A stretch of DNA of 64,000 nucleotides from Anisus vortex (Eukaryota > Mollusca > Gastropoda > Planorbidae): positions 16,138,844-16,202,843 of the forward strand of contig OX421496.1 of the NCBI GenBank assembly GCA_949126835.1, given 5' to 3'. The notes beneath the pieces were generated by a model. It was not told the DNA's origin, ran no database searches, and saw only the letters and a program-made list of their open reading frames with translations. Numbering within the stretch: position 1 is the first letter of the stretch; each line of letters begins with the position of its first letter. This document shows positions 57,814 to 64,000 of this stretch, piece by piece. Made by a program: the position numbers and the translations under genes.

Positions 57814-58345
57814 CTTTAATTGTTGCTCTCACCCTAAAACAAACCTTAACTATACAAAAAACTCTAAACCAAATCTACAAGGTTGATCGGGCGTCAGCTC
57901 TAGAGTCGCAGACTACTCATCCAGGCAACCCCCCCTTCTTGAACTTTTTCATCCCGCCTTTTCAAATGTCTGGATGAGACACAACGTCAGCAAAACAATA
58001 CCGTCTCCACCTACAGTCGCGTGGATCGTGATCAGCTGAATAACCAAGGGCAGAGAACCTCTCAATGAAGAATGGAGTCCTCATCTGAATAATCTTTCCC
58101 TTTCCAGAAATCCCGCCAGTCAGCAATGGAATGATAATGAGCAAAACAAAAAAAAGTTCAAGGATAGGGCTCACGTTTATTGATTGTGAAGTTATGTACA
58201 ATAGGGGGAGGGGAGGTTGGATGGTGATAGATCGGTGGCGTTAGTGATATTATAAGCCATGTTATAGGGAAAACTTAAGAGAAACGAACGGTTCCTTCTT
58301 GGATTTTTCTTTATCAAGTCATTCTTAGAGTGCGTTTAGTGGAGT
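57814..58345. other. Unassigned stretch
   Basis: The frame at 57962-58201 on minus has no motif. Nothing else was found. Confidence 0.4.
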
Positions 58346-58564
58346 AATATTGTTATGGGGCATTGTTATGGCATATTGTTGTGGCATATTGTTATGGCGT
58401 ATTGTTATGGCGTATTGTTATGACATATTGTTATGGCATATTGTTATGGCATATTGTTATGGCATATTGTCATGGCATATTGCTATGGCATATTGTTATG
58501 GCATATTGTCATGGGTAATTTCGTGGCATATTGTTATGGCATATTGTTATGGCATATTGTTATG
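58346..58564 (+). repeat. 13-bp minisatellite
   Basis: About 16 units of GGCATATTGTTAT occur with variants (cgta, catggc, gtcatgg). One unit is interrupted near 58512 by 'gtaatttcg'. It ends at a poly-C tract. The tyrosine/isoleucine-rich frame over it is a repeat artefact. Confidence 0.95.
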
Positions 58565-58654
58565 TCCCCCCCCCCTTCCCTATTTTTGGACAAAATGGTA
58601 TGTGCACGGGCGCAAGAGTCACGTGCTTAAATCCAGGTTAAAAATCGACATGTT

Positions 58655-58985
58655 ATTAAAATGAAAAAATTCCAAACGCAACTTTATGGGAAAGGACAGC
58701 ACATATTCCAATAGAACAAGACGTCCAAAAAAAAAACGATAGAGATGGATAGGCCACACATTGAGAAAACTGACTACAAATTTGACTAGACAAGCTCTTG
58801 CATAGAATCCACAGGGTGCAAGACGAAGGGATAGACCCAAGAACACCTGGCGGAGAAAATGATGTGCATCTGATCGGGAAAGGCTGGAAAGAGTTAGAGA
58901 AAATAGCCAGTGACAGGAGGACATGGAAAGAAATTGTTAATGGCCCATGCTCCCCTAGGAGTTTATAATGGCGAAGAAGAAAAAA
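58655..58985 (+). pseudogene. LINE 3' coding end, degenerate
   Basis: The plus strand encodes, across stops, 'RWIGHTLRK', 'LTRQALA', 'NPQGARRRDRPKNTWRRK' and 'GWKELEKIASDRRTWKEIV', followed by 'GPCSPR'. This order (R..WiGHvLR, .R.aL.W.P.GkRrrGRPk.TWRR, ....gkt...l..iAqDR..Wr..v..Lcp) is the standard C-terminus of RTE/craniate LINE-like proteins. At least three stops and one frame change make it non-functional. The 5' part is missing. Confidence 0.7.
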
Positions 58986-59654
58986 ATTCGACATGATTTA
59001 AAAAAAAATCATTTGCAGTACGTAAAGAAGAATGGATATTGGTGCTAACCTCATACTTTTCTAAATTGCCTGGTAAAAACAAATGCTTACGAGCTCTTGT
59101 TTCACTATCCCGATGGATCTGCATAACCTGTTAGGGATACTCGACCAATTTACTTTGCCTCCCACTCTTTAGACTACCACGTCAATAGTTTGTTTGTTAA
59201 ACGGTAGAAACGCCTTTGGTTTCGAAAGGTATTTATTATACTTCGAAGAAAATGTGATTACCTGTCAACACGATTACAAAATTTTTTGAAAGTTAGAAAA
59301 TTAAAATTCAAGATGAAATTAAACTCACGGTGAAAGACTGGGTGTGGATTAGGTTTAAGGTGTGTGTGGGGGGGGGGGGGCGGATTAGGCTTGGCTGGCC
59401 TCAATGTTTAGGTTTAAGGCTATAGTTTAGATGCTTATCTAGCCTACCTATAACAAGAAACAACAACTTTCTTTCACCATTTTGATACATGGGCCATAAA
59501 CGCCATTTTATGAGTTTTCGTGGAAAAAAATAATACATGGGGATAGTGTGGCATGCACAAGGCATAGCAGCATTAGGGCTCCTTTTTTTCAAGCTAATTT
59601 TTGGTGCGTATTGGGCTCATCGTCACTTTCTAGACGCGGGGAAAAAAATGTCAT
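58986..59654. other. Unassigned stretch
   Basis: It has a G tract at 59370-59380. No gene was seen. Confidence 0.4.
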
Positions 59655-59725
59655 TTAACTTGGTTTCGAACCTTAGACCTTCGGAATGGTAATCCGAAAC
59701 GCGCCGAGATCACCGTGTTCCGTTT
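59655..59725 (-). other. tRNA-like pseudogene or SINE head
   Basis: On the minus strand an A-box-like 'ggtgatctcggcgcg' is followed by a clean 5-6 bp anticodon-type stem (ttcgga/tccgaa) around ttaccat, and 'aaggttcgaaacc' as the T-loop region. The T-stem is mismatched, so a functional tRNA is unlikely. Confidence 0.4.
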
Positions 59726-60200
59726 GTCCACCTGTAGCAGACGATAATTTTTTCTCTGATTTAATGTAAATATTGAATTATCTTTAATGATTTCTTTCTT
59801 CCTGTTTTTTTTTTTAATACCAGCCATTAAGTTTCCACTGTCAAATAAAACAGGCCGATGTCACGTGATCTGCCAGGACCTACCTTATGTCACGTGACTG
59901 TGTGTGGAGGTGGGGGGAGGAGGAACGTGGTTCTACTTATAGACTACCTCCCACACAGATTGATTGCTAACAGAGACAATGTGTGTTTTTTTTTTATATC
60001 ACTACTGGTCGGGACGTTTTTATTTCTGAAGAAGAGGGAGGGGGAGGGGGAGGGGGGGCGGCGATCGCATGCTGTGAATTACCACCATCTTCGAGCATCC
60101 GCAGGGAAAATAAGTACTCGCGTCTTTCGGAAACCCCAACGTGACTCAAACGTGATTTGAACGTGACTTCAACGTGACTTGAAAAACAAATATAATGTTG
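59726..60200. other. Unassigned stretch with G-rich tracts
   Basis: 'gggaggggga' tracts lie at about 60028-60060, and 'aacgtgactt' repeats three to four times at 60137-60180. There is no gene. Confidence 0.45.
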
Positions 60201-60302
60201 GGGGACGTCCATTAATTATGTCAACAATTTTTAGGCGATTTTTACCTCCCCCCCCCCTCCCCCTTGTCAACAACTGTCAAACTTTCAGAGACCCCCCCTA
60301 CA
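60201..60302 (+). mobile_element. PIF/Harbinger-like terminus, solo copy
   Basis: Its first 100 bases match 29888-29987 closely (GGGGACGTCC, 'gtcaacaatttttaggcgat', C-rich tract, 'tgtcaactgtcaaactttcagag'-like block). Homology stops at 'cccccctac'. No opposite end was found. Confidence 0.7.
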
Positions 60303-60477
60303 TTGTCTGTCGAATCATTAATTATTTACATATATACCCAAATCATTCTCATCTTTTAAATGCTTACTGTTTCTTGAATAGAAATAGTCAACAGTAAATA
60401 CATCAATAGGCCTAGACTCTACACTCTACATGAAAGATTTAAAAAAAAACGGAGAAGAAAACGACTAGTTTTATTAA

Positions 60478-61660
60478 AACAGGGCTGCCTCGCGTTCCTT
60501 TTTCTTGGCAAAACTACGAATTACATTGTCAAAGTTTATTTGACTTGCAATGCCAGACTCAATACTGAGCCTAGCCAAGTTGTTCAGGCGATTCTGACTC
60601 ATGACTCATGGTAGACCTAAGGTAATTTTTGATGAGCTGACGTTTACTGAAGCTCCTCTCTGCTAATGCTACTGTGGCTGGTGATGTAAGGGACATCCTC
60701 GGACTGACACTTATGTAAGGATAAATATTTTATAATTTGCAATTTGCCAAAGCATTTAACAGTTCCAATGCACCCAACTGTTCTTTACCAAAATTTGCAT
60801 TGTGAACCATTGTTAGGTGAATTATTTCCCGAAGAAATTCTTCACAGCTTATGTCATTATAATACTTTTCTGCTAACTTAGCAGCTATATACTTTGATTC
60901 TTTTTCTGACATCTTTTGGTAGTTCCAAAGAAAGCTGAATGTGTCAGAAATATCTTTGACTGAATTGAACCGAACTGTAAACTGTAAGCCCTCCTATAAC
61001 ACTATCCAATACAACATAAAATATGTGTTTTCGAAAGTGGGCTTCCTCGGGGCATTCTTCTGTTTCATTCATCTCATTCACATTTTCATCAGGTGTATCC
61101 TCATCATGAAATCTTGTTATTTTCTGTCAGTTGTATTACTGTTCCTAAAAAATTTTACTTCTATCTGCTGCAGGTTGGCTGCAACAAGCTTAGCTTCATT
61201 CAACATTGCAACTGTTTCGCAAAGCCCCTAGTTGTGCATATTGTAAGCTTTCTATGTTTGCAGCTTCCATATCTATAGTCGCATCACAAACTTGAATGAC
61301 TTTGTTGCAGAAGTCGATAGGGACAAGTACAGTGTCCTACACGACTGACATATTATGATGCAATTGAAAGAACCAACATAACATATTAAAGCTCCATGGA
61401 TATCTTTTTCTTGTTTTCGGATTAAGATTCAGATTTAAAACAGGTCTTCCAAAGCCAACTTAACCCCTGGTAGATGAGCTACAAATTGTTTTACACTTTC
61501 AACTCGATCTGGCCATATGGCGCTAGAAATGCCATGAAGCTTTGACAGTATTTTCCACCTCTTGAGGCTGCAACTGAATAATGTGTATTTACATTGGTCT
61601 AAAATTATGATACCTTCAACCTCCCCTCTTGGCTACCGCACAGGAGATCGTTAAAGTATC
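60478..61660 (-). pseudogene. hAT transposase pseudogene, ZMYM1-like
   Basis: Read on the minus strand with several stops and frame changes, it contains the end of a hAT transposase. The pieces in order are 'LPGVKLALEDLF' (from about 61480), 'KDISDTFSFLWNYQKMSEKE' (60890-60960), 'IIHLTMVHNANFGKEQLGALEL' and the dimerisation block 'LTSPATVALAERSFSKRQLI', with 'KNYLRSTMS' next. After a frameshift come 'LNNLARLSIESGIASQ' and 'FAKKKEREAAL' at 60480. These match the C-terminal half of ZMYM1/DUF4371-type hAT proteins. The DDE start and zinc fingers are missing or unreadable. The GGGCC-rich repeats at 62017-62110 may be the 5' end of the same element. Confidence 0.75.
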
Positions 61661-62112
61661 GACTAACTAGCTTTGACTGCCGTACTAGTATCTAGCGATA
61701 TAGAGTATGTATGCCTATGCTACTAAGCTAACAGGGAGAACTGTAAGCCTTTAAGGCTCATAAGTCTATATGTGTAAGTGTCTCTGGAGAAAAATAATAA
61801 AAAAAACAGATCCTAAATCCTATCTAAAATAATTAGGCCCTATATTACAACTAAAGGCTTTAGTGCATATTTAACAAAATGTTTAAGTACATATTCAAAG
61901 AACATCAAAATCACGTTAGATTGTAGGTTTTTTTTCGGAATCTTCTCTTAGCTTAATAGCAACAATTAAAAAATAATTGTATAATTGCCAATTTAATTTT
62001 TAATTTTAATATTCATGGGCCTCATGGGCCCCCTAAACTCTCACGGGCCCCCTAAACTCTCACGGGCCCCGGTACGGCGTACCGGCTGTACCCCCCTCTC
62101 GTGGGGCCTGTG
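61661..62112 (-). mobile_element. Probable 5' end region of the ZMYM1-like hAT element
   Basis: Two tandem 'ctcacgggccccctaaact' units and a 'catgggccccctaaactctcacgggcccc'-type tract are followed by 'ggtacggcgtaccggctgtacccccc' and 'ggggcctgtg'. The minus strand thus starts caggccccacgag. GGGCCC-rich ends are common in this hAT group. The terminus and target duplication could not be fixed. Confidence 0.4.
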
Positions 62113-62395
62113 TAGGATTTCATTTTCATACGCATTCGCTTTACACTGAAAATACCGAAACTTCCTTTTCATGAGTGCGTTTATTGATTAGCGGTACACA
62201 ACTGATACTAATAGAAAAAAGTAAACTATGATCATAAATATTCTATTTTTAGAGCCACTTAGTTCCTTCATATTATCAAAAGTACACCTACAATTATTTC
62301 AACTACTCTACTTCTTCAATACATTTACGGGTGAAAAGTATTTAGACCACTGACCAATCACCATTAATCTTGTAAAAACGTGATTTTTGTGTACG
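62113..62395. other. Unassigned stretch
   Basis: I saw no feature here. Confidence 0.4.
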
Positions 62396-62404
62396 TTTTC
62401 GTTG

Positions 62405-63114
62405 CGGAGTGATTATACGGCGGATCCGCCGTATAACGCTCAGCGTTATTCGGCGGATTTTTGCGTGAACTCCTGACCTATATTATACATAATTGTTTAT
62501 CTGGTCCTATATTCTTAATTACTATTTTTTCATACTATTTAGAACAAGGTTTGTTGGCCCATTGGTTAGTAGCTTTCGCTGTCAACAGGGGTGACGCAGG
62601 TTCAAATCCATCTAGCTCCGCTAATTTTTTTTTTATAAAAAATACACCGTAATCACTCCGTTCAATTATAGTAAAACGATAAATATTTTTTAGTTAAATT
62701 CGTGATTTTTTTGTAAGTAACCATTTGTCATTGTTTATAATTAATTCAAATAAAGGTTACCCTATTTTTATGGCCTATGTCTCTTAATCACAATTAGAAA
62801 TTGATTTTACGGTTAGGCCCGGTTAGGGTTAGGACTTAGCTAGGAATATGATCCTAATTAAAAGCCTATAGAGTCACTATAGACTATAGAATAGAATATA
62901 AAGTTTTAAGTCATAAGTATAGCCTAACTCTCACAATTTTTTCGTAAATTCGGTATTATACACTTTCGGCTGTTTGAATAACGCTTCCCAAAAATTAGTG
63001 CTTCGCGTTGTAGGCAGTGGAAAAGATCCTGTATAATATAGGTCACGAGTTCACGCAAAAATCCGCCGTATAACGCACAGCGTTATACGGCGGATCCGCC
63101 TTATAACGCCTCCC
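62405..63114. mobile_element. Mutator-like MITE with palindromic 85-bp inverted ends
   Basis: The 710-bp element is flanked by an exact 9-bp duplication TTTTCGTTG (62396-62404 and 63115-63123), the length typical of Mutator-like elements. The 85-bp terminal inverted repeats (62405-62489 and 63030-63114) share 'gcggatttttgcgtgaactc' and 'tgacctatattataca'. Each end also contains a perfect palindrome around TACGGCGGATCCGCCGTA and a second, smaller one around AACGCT.AGCGTT (imperfect on the right end). The interior carries a tRNA-like stretch. No transposase is present. Confidence 0.8.
62553..62622 (+). other. tRNA-like segment inside the Mutator-like MITE
   Basis: 'tggcccattggttagtagc' fits an A box and 'gcaggttcaaatccatc' a B box at tRNA spacing. 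It is followed by an A/T tract. The anticodon stem does not pair well, so it is a captured tRNA or SINE head rather than a working tRNA gene. Confidence 0.45.
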
Positions 63115-63123
63115 TTTTCGTTG

Positions 63124-63915
63124 TGTTGTTTGAAGAGTTGCGAAATTTTAAAGTGTAAGCTAACACTAACATTTCCCAATGGATATTTTAAAACTGTAGG
63201 CACAGACCTCCCCCCCCCCCCCCCCTTCAATATTCCGTCAACGCCCATGAGATGCGAATTTGATATATAATTATTTTTTTTTTACCTTTTCCCCGGACCT
63301 AAACTGAAAACCCAGATTTAGCAGAAAGTAAAAATCTGACACGTAAATTGAGTGTTAGTTTCACTCAAGCTGCTTTTGTCATCATTAATAAAACCACAGG
63401 GGAATTAGAATACTCAAAGATATTGTATCAGCTTTTACTTGTGTCTCATTTGGGCATCATTGAAAGTCTTTCTATCTTTCTCTCTCTCTCTATTTTTATT
63501 TGGCAGTAACCAGAAATTTTCGTTCTTAATTGGTAACTAATCACTCAATATGAACGAAAATTCAAATGACACCCTCGTCTCCCCATTTCTGGAACTGAAG
63601 AAAATAAATATAACTATGAATATAACAATAGAAATTAAAATTCTATATTTAGTATAGTTCGATGTTTTCATTTTAAAATAAAGGAACTTCAACTAATATA
63701 AATATGCAGATATATATGTTAGAATGGAGCATTGTATTCCCGAACGAAATGTCAACTCCATATCTTTTCTTATGGGTGTGTAAAGTGTCTATGACAATCT
63801 TAGTATAATTCCCCATTTTTAAAAACTTTTAGTCCAATTTAATTTACGCATATTGTTTTCCCCACACCTCCTTTTTTTCACTTTTACTCTCCCCTAATAT
63901 CGGGTATCAATCTAT
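63124..63915. other. Unassigned AT-rich stretch
   Basis: A poly-C tract lies at 63211-63226. No gene was seen. Confidence 0.45.
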
Positions 63916-63921
63916 CCGAGA

Positions 63922-64000
63922 TAGTTAGATAGATAGATAGATAGTTAGATAGATAGATAGATAGATAGTTAGATAGATAGATAGATAGTTAGATAGATAG
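63922..64000 (+). repeat. (GATA)n microsatellite running off the window
   Basis: It consists of tagatagatagatagt-type units with regular 'gatagtta' variants every 16-20 bases and continues past the right edge. Confidence 0.95.

Noticed and set aside
58619..58994. Two overlapping frames of over 100 codons on the minus strand
   Set aside because: They are antisense to a decayed LINE coding end, which explains their openness.
62553..62622. Functional tRNA gene
   Set aside because: A and B boxes are present, but the anticodon and acceptor stems do not pair.

Overview
The window looks like a piece of a repeat-rich, AT-rich invertebrate nuclear genome. It has long non-coding stretches, many microsatellites and homopolymer runs, tRNA-derived SINEs, several non-LTR retrotransposon 3' ends, many hAT-type MITEs, and one nearly intact LTR retrotransposon. 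The mix of repeats (SCAN-like Gag, LINE 3' ends with 'gcgctatataaat' tails, tRNA-SINEs) fits a mollusc, perhaps a gastropod, but that is inference. I found no bacterial operons, rRNA, CRISPR array or convincing host gene. Two short stretches (25218-25550 and 56382-56588) are at best candidate exons.

Layout. 1-3.7 kb: the truncated right part of a PIF/Harbinger-like element carrying a nested hAT MITE, then a SINE and a hAT end. 6.6-9.8 kb: a probable hAT element split by a LINE reverse-transcriptase fragment. 11.2-14.1 kb: two copies, in inverted orientation, of a small DNA element whose reading frame resembles the start of a THAP zinc finger, plus two LINE 3' ends. 14.7-18.6 kb: a 3.9-kb minisatellite of a 20-bp unit. 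20.7-21.3 kb: a third THAP-element copy. 22-29 kb: microsatellites, a 39-bp minisatellite and a SINE. 29.9-32.3 kb: a complete 2.4-kb Harbinger-like element with 27-bp inverted ends, TTA target duplication and the same nested MITE as at the left edge. 33-35.5 kb: a second 39-bp minisatellite and a 17-bp one. 35.8-40.1 kb: two hAT-like elements with nested insertions. 40.8-42.2 kb: two copies of a repeat with a tRNA-like segment. 42.35-48.75 kb: the LTR element. 48.8-54.5 kb: SINEs, a LINE end, a hAT MITE and a Tc1/mariner-like MITE. 57.4-63.1 kb: a hAT MITE, a 13-bp minisatellite, a LINE 3' end, a decayed ZMYM1-like hAT transposase, and a Mutator-like MITE with palindromic ends. The window ends inside a GATA array.

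The most interesting object is the LTR element (42348-48752). Its two 626-bp LTRs differ at only three clustered bases, so it moved recently. Its single 910-codon frame holds a Gag (SAP-like start, coiled coil, SCAN-like capsid, CCHC knuckle) and a retropepsin-like DTGAS site, followed by fused fragments of an integrase that has lost its zinc finger and key catalytic positions, and a C-terminal membrane segment. There is no reverse transcriptase. It appears to be a non-autonomous element that keeps its own Gag-protease and depends on a partner for reverse transcription and integration.
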